From contig CATQJL010000001.1 of the NCBI GenBank assembly GCA_958299035.1, forward strand, positions 81,717,071 through 81,781,070: a DNA stretch of 64,000 bases, written 5' to 3'. The stretch comes from Cylicocyclus nassatus (Eukaryota > Nematoda > Chromadorea > Rhabditida > Strongylidae). The translations under genes were made by a program, and so were the position numbers. Under the pieces are notes generated by a model, which saw only the letters and a program-made list of their open reading frames with translations, did no database searches and had not been told where the DNA came from. The stretch's first letter is position 1. Each line of letters opens with the position of its first letter. This document shows positions 44,960 to 55,713 of this stretch, piece after piece.

Positions 44960-45170
44960 GCATCCGCCATACTTGACCCGCTTAACCCACTTAATCCGCT
45001 TGATCCGCTTCATCATTGGTCGATTCAGTGAACTGACCAATAGTGAAATGGGTGAAGTGGATCAAGCGGATCAAAAGGACAACCGCTTCGCTATTGCTCA
45101 ATTCAATCGACCAATGACGAAGCGGATCAAGCGAATTAAGTGGATTAAGCGGATCAAGTATGCGGGTGCC
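44960..45170. repeat. Palindromic 9-bp minisatellite element
   Basis: Units of the type ATCCGCTTA/ATCCGCTTG run in one direction from 44,970 to 45,015 and in the inverse from 45,110 to 45,155. ATTGGTCGATT and its inverse, and the outer CCATACTTGA/TCAAGTATG, also pair. The same foldback-with-minisatellite plan as 7321-8136, on a smaller scale. Confidence 0.75.
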
Positions 45171-45500
45171 TTTATGTCACACTCTTCTATAAAGGACGCA
45201 AATTGTCATTTCTGCCTTATCGATCTGCAAAAACCAAAAATTTGCTGTTTCAATATGTTCGCCGGTTAAGCGTGCGAATTCAAACCTACCCCGAAATAAA
45301 CAAAAGACTTGTTTAGCGAAAAGAAAATGAAATGATACCAAAAATGTGTGTAGATGGGCAATAGGGAATTAGGACTATGAACGAAAAATTGTGAAAAACT
45401 TATGTGAACTGAAGCGTGGCAGACTTTTTTTCGGAGTTAGGTGGCTCTCCAGCCACCTGGACAGCCACCTGAGGTGGCTGCAAAAAAACATATTTTCCTT
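45171..45500 (+). repeat. Interspersed repeat also present near 49.5 kb
   Basis: AAATAAACAAAAGACTTGTTTA, ..GAAATGATACCAAAA.., GAAAAACTTATGTGAA and the GTGGCTCTCCAGCCACCTGG palindrome recur in the same order, diverged, at 49,440-49,665 (CGTCTCCAGACGGCCTGGAG). Confidence 0.6.
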
Positions 45501-48164
45501 CCTTCACACGATTTTCTCACACGTTTAACATAATCTTGTTCTGCATCAAGAACCCTACAACTGAGTTTTTGAATCTCCCTAAACCCCCTCTTCTTCGCCT
45601 AGTTACAGCTCTCCGAATATTTTGTATATCGGCGGCAATTCTGCTCCAAGCGCAAGGGTGCGTAACGGTCACAGCATGCCGCCATGTAGACAAATACAAA
45701 CATTCTCAGTTTTTTTCTCGTCTGCTCGATGTCGGTTCATGTTTTGCTCCATTGTTTTTCGTTATTCTTTCGATCCGTTTATGATCGCGTCATAGGTGAT
45801 GTCGTAATTTTGTGCCGAAGTCTATAGGGACTTCGTTTTTGAAAAATTGAAAAAACCACCTCATGCCGAGCCCTGGTCCTTTCCTGTACATTCGCATCCA
45901 AAGCTGCTTGTGGTTCTACGTTTGCATTGCCAAGGCTAAGCGCACAGGTAGAAGTATCAAACATTTAACAATAACAGAAAAAAATTATGTGGAAAAATAG
46001 ATAACCGTGACGACAACAGCCGAACAGCGCTTCAAAAGAAGTATGAATCAAAGAAGCTCCTAGGTTGTCGTGAAATGCGAAATAGGCCTGCGAAATGAAC
46101 CATGTAATGGAGGATAATGCGACAATGCGGAAGTGTTAACAAAGCAAACAAAGCAACAACAACAACAAAACAATTTGAGAAAAGGATGGCAAAAAAGACT
46201 TTGAGCTGGAGTGGGAAGAAAAAGGATTGAGTTCGGTTGTGTCATCCTTTATACACTTGAAGTCTTTATTTCGCCGCAATCGCAGAAAAGCTGCGCATTT
46301 ACCTTAGCAAGTGTAAAGATGAAATTGGGATAATGAAAACCAGCCTCCGTAATCGAGTATTCCTGCGATAAGATCAATAAATCACCATACTTCAATCAGA
46401 GACGAACGAAAAGTCTGAAAACAAGAGAATTGGCGAACAAATGCGAAATGGCCATAGAACTAATGACGATACAGACGTTAGATGGGTGTGTCATCATCTG
46501 TGTAGCTGCATCAAGTCTTATTCGAGTTTTACGGGCATGTTTGCTCAATGACTGCAATTTTTGTTGATATATTGGATGAGTCGTCTTGACTGGTAAGAAA
46601 GAAAGTTTTTCAAATTGTTGTAGGAGTTATTTACATTCCGAAGCACAGAGATGCGAATCATATTTGGAAAAGCACATGTGTACTTGATGAAATAGCGCGA
46701 TTACGAACAGCTTTGTCGCTAACCTCACCGTGTACATTGCTTTGATCAATGATATCCATTAGACCTAGTGCTGTTACTCTTATTGGGTGATCATCGTCTC
46801 TATACAATCTCTCAAATGTGCGAATGGGCTTATTGTTTGATACTCATTCAAAAGCACCCTAACACTAGATTTTGTTGTGAGTGCAGAAACAAAATGATAT
46901 ATCCGATTCCTTGCACTTCTGCAAAGTTGCCATTTTCACTGGTCCAAATCATATCTTGACGTCTATTTCCTTTTTGTTACCAGTGTTTTCGTGAGGGACA
47001 CCCTTTTTTGGATTACGATTCTCTTCAGCTGCAAGAGGCTTATGTATGCTATCATCTCTAGAAGCGGAGAAGAAAAATCGCACTAGACTTCTTCTTCATT
47101 TAGTGTACATAAACATGTAAAATATACTTAGCCTTAGGTTTGCTCCGACTTTCCCCTTCAGTGAAAGGATCACTATTGTTAATTACTGATTTTTTTAACT
47201 ATTTTCATTAGTTCTCTTCGATGGTTAGCACGCTATCTCTCGATCGCACAGTGGAGCAATATGTTGTGAACTAATCCACATTTATTTGTAAACGACGGTG
47301 ATAACTCTCGAAAGTAGCCGCTGACTGCTGATAAAAAATTCCATAACTCTCTATTTCTTCCTTCGCCCCGTGAAGCACTAGAGCTATTGCTTTATTCGAG
47401 AAAAGGCAACTATAAAGGAAGAAACTCTAGCGTGGCACTTCATCATAAAACGATGTGGTGCAAGTATGGGATAGACGTCCAGCGAGCGATTGAGCTAAGA
47501 ATTGCCATGGGTTAGTTCAAAGCTGTTGTTCTAAACCTTTTCTGACTAAACTTTGATTTAGGAGAGTAAAAATTCTTGGCAAAAGACACCCGCCGCTGGG
47601 CTAGTGAATATTAGTTTTTCGAAACATCACATCGTGGCTAAAGGCGCACTGACAGAGATGAAGCTAATGTTAAGAAGAGGCCGAAACAAGACGCTTAGAA
47701 AGAGGGATCGCCTAAGCAGTGAGAAAGTCGAAAGCGCAAGGCTACATGCGAGGAATTTCGTAGTAGCAGTGACTTCAACACAGCCGCAATGGAGGAATGT
47801 TTCTAGATACACGTCCGATAAGGCGATATAAAGTATTGCATGCATTCCTACTTTTACCAGAATTTCCAGAGTTTGTTGTGTGCGAGTTTGTTTGCACAAA
47901 TGCATGCTTCAGTTTTAACAGTTTAATGTCCATTGCATACAATGTTCTGCACAATTGCATGCCCCCGATAAGAGAAGTTTCAGAGTTTGTTGCATGGTAT
48001 GTCTCCTGCATGAAAGCATGCCTCAGAATTTCTCAGATTTTCTGCATTCAAAGCTTAGTGCATGCAGAAAACTAAAGTAGATAGAATTCTTGTTCAATGC
48101 GGAATATGTGCCTGTTACGAACGTTTGTCATGACAAGTTTGAATGACCTCTTTGCACTTAGTCG
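45501..48164. other. Largest gene-free stretch, nothing confidently assigned
   Basis: Includes a relative of the G-rich repeat (GGGACTTCGTTTTTGAAAAA at about 45,829) and a stretch at 47,830-48,060 with several GCATGC-containing, loosely repeated segments. Open frames of 60-90 codons lack splice support. Confidence 0.35.
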
Positions 48165-48300
48165 TTCCCCTCCCCCCAGGGCCCGGCACAGATCGTCTAG
48201 AAGCAGGCTGGACTTCGTTTTTGGAGCAGAAAACAAAGGGGATATCGTTTTTACGGGGTCCGGGGCGGAGGCCCGGAAAAAAATTTCTGCGCGTGTTCAT
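48165..48300 (-). repeat. Partial copy of the G-rich GGGCCCGGCAC repeat
   Basis: CAGGGCCCGGCACAG, GGACTTCGTTTTTGGA and GGGGATATCGTTTTTACGGG match the repeat at 1240-1382 and 54,040-54,168. It truncates the EFL1-like sequence immediately to its right. Confidence 0.6.
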
Positions 48301-48399
48301 TAGCGAGAAATGTGGTGCAAATTTGCTTGGATTCTGAAAAGCTTGAGGAGGGTAGGAACGGATGAGCAATTCACTCGCTGCTGTTCTAAGCTTTCTATG

Positions 48400-49212
48400 A
48401 TAGCTAGGAATTCCATTGATGTGAATGTTAGCTTTGGCTCTGCCTAGACCAAAAGACCAAATCTGGAAAATTTCGAAATCCTTTTCAAGATTTCTAGATT
48501 TTTTATACACTAACCCTCTCAACAAGTTCAGCAATCTCTTCTTCGCTTTTTCTGTACCACCGACATCCTCGGTAAGAGAGTAGACTCTCTTCGCCAACAG
48601 CCAACAGCTTTGCCCTGGAAAAGGTATGAATGAGCAGTACACAAAGATACGGTACTGAAACGTCTCACTTGAATTCTGTCAAAGTCGTATCATCTACATG
48701 CCCTCCTCTTATAGACTTCAGAATCTCTGCCGACTCTTCGAGTAAACTTACCACTTCATCTGGTAGCGAAGCAACCCTCAAACGAATATGGATGGAGTCG
48801 CTCCTGAGATGGCATTCCTAAACAACAATTTGAGAGAAACATGATTATGGTGTAGTAAGTGATAGAGAGACAAATCAATTTTTAGGAAAATTAGTAGATC
48901 TCACGGTAGTTTGCTCCTGGATCTGGATGCTTGTCACTTGAAGATCTGACACAGTCGTTTCCAAAAGTGGTACAAATGGCTTTAAAATCTAAATAGACTC
49001 GAATACACATTACACAAGGAAATCTTGATGACAAACGTGAGTAGTGACGAAAGCACCAAAAAAATTCATGCAACAAGCAGGAGCAATGAAAATGACCAAG
49101 AAATTATCTCTAAGTCACTAAACCCCAGGTCTTCCAGATCCTTAAGGCAATTCTGTAGATGTACTTCAACACCAGCAATCATCGCTAGCTCTCTACTATC
49201 CAACTCCGAAAT
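48400..49212 (-). pseudogene. EFL1: Truncated EFL1-like (ribosome-assembly GTPase) gene copy
   Basis: EFL1/Ria1 is the EF-2-like GTPase that releases eIF6 from 60S subunits. Exons on the minus strand: 49,212 to about 49,075 (ISELDSRELAMIAGVEVHLQ, NCLKDLEDLGFSD); 48,988-48,905 (ILKPFVPLLETTVSDLQVTS); 48,817-48,669 (ECHLRSDSIHIRLRVASLPD, EVVSLLEESAEILKSIRGG); 48,614-48,515 (GKLLA-like KAKLLAVGEESLLSYRGCRW, SEEEIAELVER); and 48,472 to about 48,400 (IWSFGLGRAKANIHINGIPS). These follow the family order: AGEVHLQ.CLKDL, PFxPFxET, RxxxLPxEV.xLLEEN, then IWSFGPxxxGPNIL. The last four exons join in frame with GTGAGA/GTTAGT donors. The first junction cannot be made in frame, the GTPase half is absent upstream, and the C-terminus after IPSY is replaced by a G-rich repeat. 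I therefore call it a truncated copy; a very divergent live gene is the alternative. Confidence 0.7.
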
Positions 49213-49927
49213 CTAAAAGTCCTCATTTGAAAGCATTAAGGAACCAGGATAGACCATAGTCTCAAGTATTCAGATTGCAATTTGCAAATTTGTTTCAGAC
49301 AAACAGATACCACACAAAAACGTAAGCACCCTTAGCCAGTTATTATAAGTTCTGATAATTCCTTCACTTTCTCCTATATGTCAAAGATAAACGACCATCC
49401 AGACGAATACAAGCTTTTCGGACAGGTTATCACACGATTGACATGCTCTGTCTCGTATCGCGAAAAGTGCGCGCGATTTGAAAGCAAGGCCAAAATAAAC
49501 AAATTGCTTGTTTACAACGCACACAGAATCATACGACACCAAAATTGGATTGTATGTATATAAAATTATTTGCGGAAGGATTATGTAAAAAGATTTGAAA
49601 ACTTATGTGAAGTAATACCTTTTCCAAAATTAGATCGTCTCCAGACGGCCTGGAGCATATATTTTCGTCACTTCACATAAGTTTCGGATCTTTCTAGCAT
49701 GGACGGATGCCCCGGTCAAAAATCTATCCCTGAGCACAGAAACATTTTCATATCACCCTCTGTCCGTCGTTTTTTATCCGCTTTTTTCATAAAATCGCCA
49801 TGTCAGATATCGCGCTCCACCGCCATTTTCCGCGTTATTGCCATACTCCAGCTCTAAGCGAAATTTTGCTTGCGTGATGGCAATTTTTGTTATCTTTGTG
49901 ATTTTCACCCAATTTTTTCTCTTTAAG
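49213..49927. repeat. Spacer with a copy of the 45.3-kb interspersed repeat
   Basis: 49,440-49,665 is the diverged counterpart of 45,270-45,500. The remainder shows no EFL1 or exportin exons. Confidence 0.5.
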
Positions 49928-50746
49928 ATTGCAAAACAAGACTGGTCAGAGAACTGGCCTACGTTTATCACGGATATCGTTGAGTCATCGAAGACGAATG
50001 ATAACATTTGTGTAAATAATATGAATATCTTGAGTTTGCTAAGGTTCGTTGCTTTTTGTAATGCTTGGTGTGGTGCAAAGACACTATCATTCCGCTTTAA
50101 GCGAAGGAGTGTTCGATTTCCGGCAGCAAAAACCTAACTCAGGCTAAGGAGCAACACTTGAAACAACAGTTCTATGGTGAATTTCAGGAAGTTTTCACTC
50201 TTTGCGTAGCAATTCTGTGTCTAATTTATTTTCTCGCAAAGTAATTGTCTTCATAGCTTCTACTGAAACGTGTTTAGGAGAAATGTCCTGCAAATTCGAT
50301 TTCGAAGCAACGTTGAAGACGTTTTCTCGAAGATTTCTGTGAGATACGTGTTTGAGACGAACATTACCAACTACTCAGTGAAAACGTAAGCGTCAACAGT
50401 GTCGTCGTTTTGTCATTCAACCTTTTGATCCAGTTCCTGTCACTGGAAATTTATCGGGTGATTACGCTTCAGTGTTTGACGAAATTTCCATGATACAAAT
50501 CGAACCTGAGGATAATGCTTATAAAGGGAAGCTTTGCGCATTGTTCTATGCTACCATCAAAAAGGTGATTTTTAGTCTAGATGAAATGAGCAGCCGGTAA
50601 AAAACGTTTTATTTAGATGGAAGTCTGCTTGGTGAAAGGGCAGACCTTGCTACAGCTTATCAGAAAGGGACCGATCAAGATCAAATTTCATATGCCTGGC
50701 GGAGTTCCTCGTGGCATTTCTGAAGGATCATTGTGCGCTTGTTGAG
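49928..50746 (+). pseudogene. XPO1: Exportin-1 (CRM1) N-terminal pseudogene, introns retained
   Basis: Segments in CRM1 order: 49,928-50,043 IAKQDWSENWPTFITDIVES then NICVNNMNILSLL (family LKQEWPKHWPTFISDIV...NNMxILKLL); from 50,102 SEGVFDF; from about 50,133 LTQAKEQHLKQQFYGEFQEV; about 50,290-50,340 FDFEATLKTF; about 50,345-50,390 VRYVFETNITNYS; about 50,480-50,570 EDNAYKGKLCALFYATIKK; about 50,640-50,690 ADLATAYQKGTDQDQ; and FLVAFLKDHCALVE ending at a GTTTGTG donor at 50,747. At least three frame breaks separate neighbouring segments (near 50,120-50,133, 50,340 and 50,690). A canonical intron (50,044-50,101) remains, so this is a duplicated, not retroposed, copy. A further piece around 51,630-51,720 (VFKV.. 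after a VIDV stretch) may continue it. Confidence 0.8.
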
Positions 50747-51977
50747 GTTTGTGATTTTCAAAAGGATTCCTTTTTTCTGTGATGGCCCATATAAAAACAA
50801 ATCATAAAGTTGGACAGAATTCTGTAAACCGCTCCCTTTTTTCATTTCTTTGTTCTTTTGCTTCTACCTTTCAAGTCTGGAGAAAAACACTATGTGGCGT
50901 AGTCACAGCATGACTTTTTGCATTAAACCGATGTCTGCCTCACGTTTTTTTCCGTTTGTGCAAACTTTTCGTATCTCAGTTGTGCTGTCATAATCCTTCA
51001 CAATGGTTGGCGTGCTTACGATGATGCTGCATCGGTCACAAGTTCCTTTGTCAGCCGTTGTTTTGCAAAAAAAGGGCCGCACTGTTTTGCAGAATTGCAA
51101 TCTAGCTTGTCCACAAGTTACGGAATATCAAAAATACGGTAATATCGTCTACTAACGTGATTTTACCTTTTTGACTTGTGGTGTTTAGGAGTTATGCTGC
51201 TGGGGACGTTTACTGTGTCAATTCCGTGTAATCATTCTCGAAGGCGCGAACTTCCTCCTGCTCTACAATTTCTCATCAAGCATGTTATAGGTTTACTGTG
51301 CGACTGAGGATGGAAGGGGATGTCATCGGTAGCCTTGAGAAGAGCAACATTAGCAGTGGAAGCCTCATAGAGTTTAAGTAGGTTATTTATTGAATACCTA
51401 AAGTCCCGGGTGACAAAGATTTCACAGATCATGATTACTAATTCAGGCTTATCTTCGCTAGAATCAACGGTTGGTTCCCTGGATCTTAAGTGATATCGAT
51501 GTCGACTGAGATTAAGACAACGAGAAAAAACTCCGTACCCGGGTAAGCCTTTTTATTTAGTTTCTCGTTAGTTTTAGATTTTTAGTACTTTTGGATTGTT
51601 CAATGGCGGAAAGTAAAATAGTATCAGGACCATCGGTGATTGATGTTGGTTTTCAAAGTGTGGCAATTATGCTTTGAGCTGTGCTGGTTCACAAGCGACT
51701 TCAAAACCAATCAGGTTGAAGTGCTCATTGGTATATCGCTACTGTCTTGTAGGTGTAAACATTTGGAGTTTCACTGGCCAAAAAGACGAACCAAATATAC
51801 TTCAGTAGAGAAGTCGAAGATTGTGGTGAAACGTTGAGTTACTGGATGGGTAAGTTGTGGACATCAAACGCTTTAGCCAGAGTTCAAGAATGTTTTTTTC
51901 TTAGCTGTCCATACTTCTTCATTAAATCATGGTGTGGTTCGGTTGCTTGATGTTAAATTTTGTACAAACACGCTAGT
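50747..51977. other. Unassigned, weak exon-like pieces
   Basis: A minus-strand segment ending at a GTAAGC donor (about 51,010-51,110; LQFCKTVRPFFCKTTADKGT) is cysteine-rich, and a minus-strand 66-codon frame at 51,232-51,432 (MICEIFVTRDFRYSINNLLK) is protein-like. Neither could be placed in a gene model. About 51,630-51,720 may be decayed exportin-1. Confidence 0.3.
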
Positions 51978-52473
51978 ATGGGAGCTATTTATGCGAAGAA
52001 CAGCCAGCCCTATTCTAAGGCCTACATCAGCATCGAGCAGTATCAGTCTGATGTATGCGTTCTTTCATAAACTATCTTCTATGACTATAAACCTGCTCTC
52101 ATTGCGTTGACGGTGTCGAGAGATCACAACGAGCGCATTCACAAAGCGGTATGTATCTTGGATTGCGTAAACTTTCATGAAATTACCTGTTTAGAATATC
52201 ACTGGAGTGCTGCAGAACAAAATATTCGAAACTATCATTGACACAGTTAGTTATTTTGTGCGACATCAACGAGTTTACCTCAATTCCCATTCAGCTTTAC
52301 AGGTTAGCTAGTTATGATTAATCATCTTTTGGCATAAGTGCAGGGGTTTTTTCAAGACAAGTGTAGAATCTATGACATTGTTTTGGTTCAGGGACGCAAA
52401 AAGACAGAAGTGCTTTCTTGTGTTCAGTGATTCAAAATTTCCCACCGATGCCATAGCGTGCAAGAACGCGTGA
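51978..52473 (+). pseudogene. Decayed multi-exon gene of unknown family
   Basis: Protein-like pieces in order: 51,978-52,052 MGAIYAKNSQPYSKAYISIE (then QYQSD/GTATGC); up to 52,148 KPALIALTVSRDHNERIHKA/GTATGT; 52,195-52,302 NITGVLQNKIFETIIDTVSY then FVRHQRVYLNSHSALQ/GTTAGC; and 52,344-52,473 GFFKTSVESMTLFWFRDAKR then KCFLVFSDSKFPTDAIA and stop. The second piece lacks an AG acceptor in the right place, and the last joins one base out of frame, so the gene looks damaged. Not recognised, and not a continuation of exportin-1 as far as I can tell. Confidence 0.4.
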
Positions 52474-52973
52474 TTATCCTACTTGCATGAAATGGTGACC
52501 GCTACGGTCAGTGCCTTTGCCTCCGACTGTTGGATTGTTGTTCGAAGCGTGGCTACCATTCATCTGTATGAAAGTTCAGTTTTCATCAGCTGATAAACGT
52601 TGATGAAGATGCATTTGTTTTCTGTACGGAAGTGTAAAGATAAGGAAATCAAATCGTCGCGTGTGTATGCGAAGGTCATGGTATGGTGAGCATAAGCTCG
52701 AGTGCTCACCATTCTCGAACTGAACTGGAGTGTAACTGCTATGCTCACAATGCTCACCAAACTCATCAGACAATGTTCGATTTTCTCCTGTTAGGCGATG
52801 CTAATTCCTTACTACACTACAGTACTCTGTTCACTCAAAATCAAAAATAGATATTCAGAAGAAACCTATTTCGTCAAGTCGTTAAACAGTTACAGCTTCG
52901 CGTTGCTGATTCTTCCTCAACACCCTCTTGCAACACGCGTGAATCTGGATAACTCTGACTTTCCTTTACTCAC
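52474..52973. other. No feature recognised
   Basis: Contains two GAGCACTCGA/GTGCTCACC-like local repeats around 52,690-52,760. No exon supported. Confidence 0.35.
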
Positions 52974-53367
52974 GTATACTTTGTAAGGAACGATTGGTGC
53001 TGCAGAGTTTGACATCACAATGTCCTGAGGAGAACATTTCTCACCAAGACCTGCAACATATTGCACAGAAACGCCAGGACTCCAAGTCAGAAAAACCCAA
53101 AATGCAGAGCAGAACAGGAGCATCCATAAATTATCTGCATAAGCTGCCAGTATCGCAATCAGCCAACTAGTAGCAATGGTTGAAATATCTTTGTGGCTGA
53201 TGTGCCATAAACGGAAAGGAGATGAAAAATACAAATGTATACTCTTGTGTGTGAACCGGATGTCTGAGAAGAAATTTCATCCTTCAAAAATTTTGCGATT
53301 GGAGACATTAGCACTGGAGCCAAATACCACATGAATTTGTTGCGGAAGTCAACATAATTCGTGCCAT
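52974..53367 (-). CDS. Membrane protein exons, unrecognised family
   Basis: Exon 53,367-53,257 after TTTTGAG reads GTNYVDFRNKFMWYLAPVLM, SPIAKFLKDEISSQTS. Exon 53,196-52,974 after CACATCAG reads HKDISTIATSWLIAILAAYA, DNLWMLLFCSAFWVFLTW, SPGVSVQYVAGLGEKCSPQD and IVMSNSAAPIVPYKVY, ending at TAC/GTGAGT. Two hydrophobic stretches (ATSWLIAILAAYA and LWMLLFCSAFWVFLTW) indicate membrane segments. The phase across the 60-bp gap does not match with the sites chosen, so one boundary is wrong or a base is lost. Flanking exons were not found, and a MITE lies just upstream at 53.5-53.8 kb. Confidence 0.5.
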
Positions 53368-53529
53368 CTCAAAACGTAAGAGCAAAGATCAAATTGTCGA
53401 AAACTCTCCAATCTTCACAAACAATCTGCTGCTTAAGGATTGAATTCATTCATATCACAAAAAAGTGAGATGTAGACTAAATTTGGACTCGCTTAGCAAG
53501 AAACAGTGCTAATAATAAAAAAAACATCT

Positions 53530-53820
53530 GCAAAAACCCTTCGGAGTGAAATCTCAATCCAAGCAATGCGTTGCGTCGCTCATTTGAAATGCGACGCGAA
53601 TTCGCTGAGATGAGCGATGATCGCGGCGATTTCGCTCGAATGGGTATGGCTTAGCTAAAAACGGTCAGCGATGCGTCGCGCAGACAGCTAGCACATTTGA
53701 GCAGGCATGCTACACAGACAGCTAGCACATTTGAGCAGGCATGCTACACACTTGTAACACTTGTTCTTTGGCAGAGTCAGCGACGCGATGGATCGCTGAC
53801 CTATGCCCGGCCCATAAGAG
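53530..53820. mobile_element. Relative of the AGGGCCGGGCAT MITE, left end unclear
   Basis: Ends at about 53,812 with ATGCCCGGCCC and is rich in GCGACGCGAT/ATCGCTG palindromes like 10,300-10,529. It contains a 34-bp exact tandem duplication at 53,681-53,748. Confidence 0.5.
53681..53748 (+). repeat. Exact 34-bp tandem duplication
   Basis: CAGACAGCTAGCACATTTGA.. occurs twice head to tail with no difference, inside a MITE relative. Confidence 0.95.
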
Positions 53821-53952
53821 ACTGAAAAAAGCTCTGATTTTCTGGTCTCTAATGATGATTTTTTTTCTATGCAGCCGTTCTTTGAAAAGTGTGAACTTCT
53901 TTTGAAATTGTTGATTTTTTTGTTAAAATAGTTATTTCTTGAAGAGTTCAAA

Positions 53953-54168
53953 TGCTTTGTGAAAAAGGAATAAAGTTGTTGGCTTGATATACTTTTGTTT
54001 GCTTCTCGGACTCGATCCGGAAAACTGATCCATTCAAAGTCAGAGGATGGGGGGGGGAGGGTAGGGCAAGGGTCAAAGGGGACTCCGTAGAGTTTCCGAA
54101 AGTCAGGGGGGACTTCGTTTTCAAAAAGCCTAGAAACAGACTTGTGCCGGGCCCTGCCTCCCCCCTCC
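53953..54168 (+). repeat. G-rich interspersed repeat, copy 2
   Basis: AATAAAGTT, TATACTTTTGTTTGCTT, G-run, GGGGGACTTCGTTTTCAAA and GTGCCGGGCCCTG occur in the same order as 1197-1382. Confidence 0.7.
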
Positions 54169-54181
54169 CCCCATAAGAATG

Positions 54182-54305
54182 TTTATTGTGTTATTTAACT
54201 ACCTATTTTCCAGCTTAGATAAGTGCCTTTAATTATGCCTCTTGGGTACAGGCAACATAGCTTTGGTTCCTTGTGCTACGACGCCATTGTGGAGAGAGAA
54301 TTTAC
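54182..54305 (-). promoter_or_regulatory. 3' UTR and poly(A) signal of the 54.3-55.3-kb gene
   Basis: AATAAA (minus strand) about 120 bases after the TGA. The next base pairs belong to the G-rich repeat, so the two elements abut. Confidence 0.6.
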
Positions 54306-55350
54306 TCACAGTGCCATCTGTAGGCCATTGAACATATTATTCCTATATAGCTTCTTCTGTGCGCTGCTTAAGTTCTCGCTACCTTTCCTCGATTGACTAC
54401 CAAGCTTCATGAAGAAACTGGAATTTGATAGTAATAGAAAGCACTATAAATATGTATAAATCACTAACCTTGATTGGGTGGGATCGACTATCGCTTAAGA
54501 CCGTAATTCGTTGTAGCTATAGCCTATGAAGTCCTCTTCAAAGTATAGAGTGTGTTCCTGTGTCCAATTTACTTGTGTTCTACGGATCTTACCTATGAGC
54601 AGGCAATCGGGGAGCTGAGCAAGTTGTCAATCTACCACATTTGCCGTTTGATCGCAACGAGTATTCCAGGATTTTTTGTGAAGGATGTGTGATCTGAATT
54701 ACAGCTGTGCATATGGGGAACATATCATATCAAAATAAAAAATTTACCTTCACAAGTATGTAACGATATAGTCCCACAAATAAATGAAACGATGCTTCCT
54801 TGTCCTTTGTATGATAATTTGCGACCATTTCTCCTAGGATCGTCCAAGAGAATTTGGTTAAGATTTAGATTAGTGATGACTAACCGTGAAGAAGGGTGGT
54901 GGTCCGTCGATCTTCCATGCCGTGAGTAATTGGTTAGCATCAGAACTGGCCTTGCATTGACCTCTCCACCCGTTTCCTTTTGCTCGACCAGTTCAGCCAT
55001 TCGTGTATAGCAATAAAACTTCACATTGTATTTATATTCAGCCAAAATAGTTGCAAACACCTACTTACCATCATGTAGTTTATAATCTGTTAGTCGCATT
55101 TCCAGAGCAGCATCCGCGAGATCCAAAGCACCAGTATTGCGGAAATACTGGACACGTAAAGTTACTTCGGAGCGAACGAATTTCTAATTATAGATTTAAT
55201 CACCAGAGGTAGAATAGATTCATCCAAAAACTTGATTAAATGAGCCATCCGAACTTACATCTTAGAATAAAGAATTGAACCTACATCCATGGTTTCTAGC
55301 TCCAATCATATCGTAGGTACGCTTGTACGTATGGAAATCATTGCTCATAT
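54306..55350 (-). CDS. Spliced gene of unknown function with intact 3' end
   Basis: Exons: 55,350 to about 55,290 (MSNDFHTYKRTYDMIGARNH; ATG two bases after TTTTCAG, perhaps a trans-splice site); 55,183-55,069 (KFVRSEVTLRVQYFRNTGAL, DLADAALEMRLTDYKLHD); 54,975 to about 54,881 (GNGWRGQCKASSDANQLLTA, WKIDGPPPFFT); 54,833-54,748 (EMVANYHTKDKEASFHLFVG, LYRYILVK); 54,693-54,593 (ITHPSQKILEYSLRSNGKCG, RLTTCSAPRLPAH); and 54,417-54,306 (FFMKLGSQSRKGSENLSSAQ, KKLYRNNMFNGLQMAL, TGA). Phases fit for exons 2-3 and 4-6 with GTAAGT, GTAAAT and GTAAGA donors. Exon 3-4 requires a weak GTCATC donor, and exon 1-2 does not join in frame, so another exon or boundary is missing. AATAAA on the minus strand lies at 54,187-54,182. 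Not recognised. Confidence 0.6.
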
Positions 55351-55498
55351 CTGAAAATACAAAATGAAAAAAAACAACGAAAAAACAAAAACCAAATCAA
55401 ATACGGGAGGAACTGTTTCATTTTCGCGAAGCTCATCAGTAGGGAAACACGGCTAGTAAAGAAGAAAAAAAAAGGAGAGTAGAAATGAGCACAAGGTA
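55351..55498. other. Presumed promoter or intron of the minus-strand gene
   Basis: A-rich sequence between the first assigned exon and a MITE. No defined element. Confidence 0.3.
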
Positions 55499-55711
55499 CA
55501 GTCTGCTCCAAACGGGATCGGGCCGAACCGCCGGCGTAATATTACGTGCTCGCAGCGCTGGCAGTCTGCGCTGCATATACGCGCTTGTCATAGAGAGCGA
55601 AAGGGTTGCAGAGAGAGCAGAGAAGCAGGCCATGGGCGTGACCGCGAAACCCTAGCGCGACGAGGACTCCCGCCATGACAATTTTGGCCTGGTTGGGATT
55701 GGGGCACACTG
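55499..55711. mobile_element. GC-rich Tc1/mariner-type MITE, CAGTCTGCTCCAA ends
   Basis: CAGTCTGCTCCAAACGGGAT at the left and CAGTGTGCCCCAATCCCAAC (read inward) at the right, flanked by TA at 55,497-55,498 and 55,712-55,713. No coding capacity. Confidence 0.75.
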
Positions 55712-55713
55712 TA

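Noticed and set aside
48115..48642. 175-codon minus-strand frame as a single gene
   Set aside because: It reads through an intron and into a G-rich repeat. The real signal is the spliced EFL1-like exons in other frames plus the short IWSFG exon.
51630..52473. Reading the whole 50-52.5-kb plus strand as one exportin-1 pseudogene
   Set aside because: Only the part to 50,746 (and perhaps 51,63x) follows exportin-1 order. The 51,978-52,473 pieces do not resemble it.
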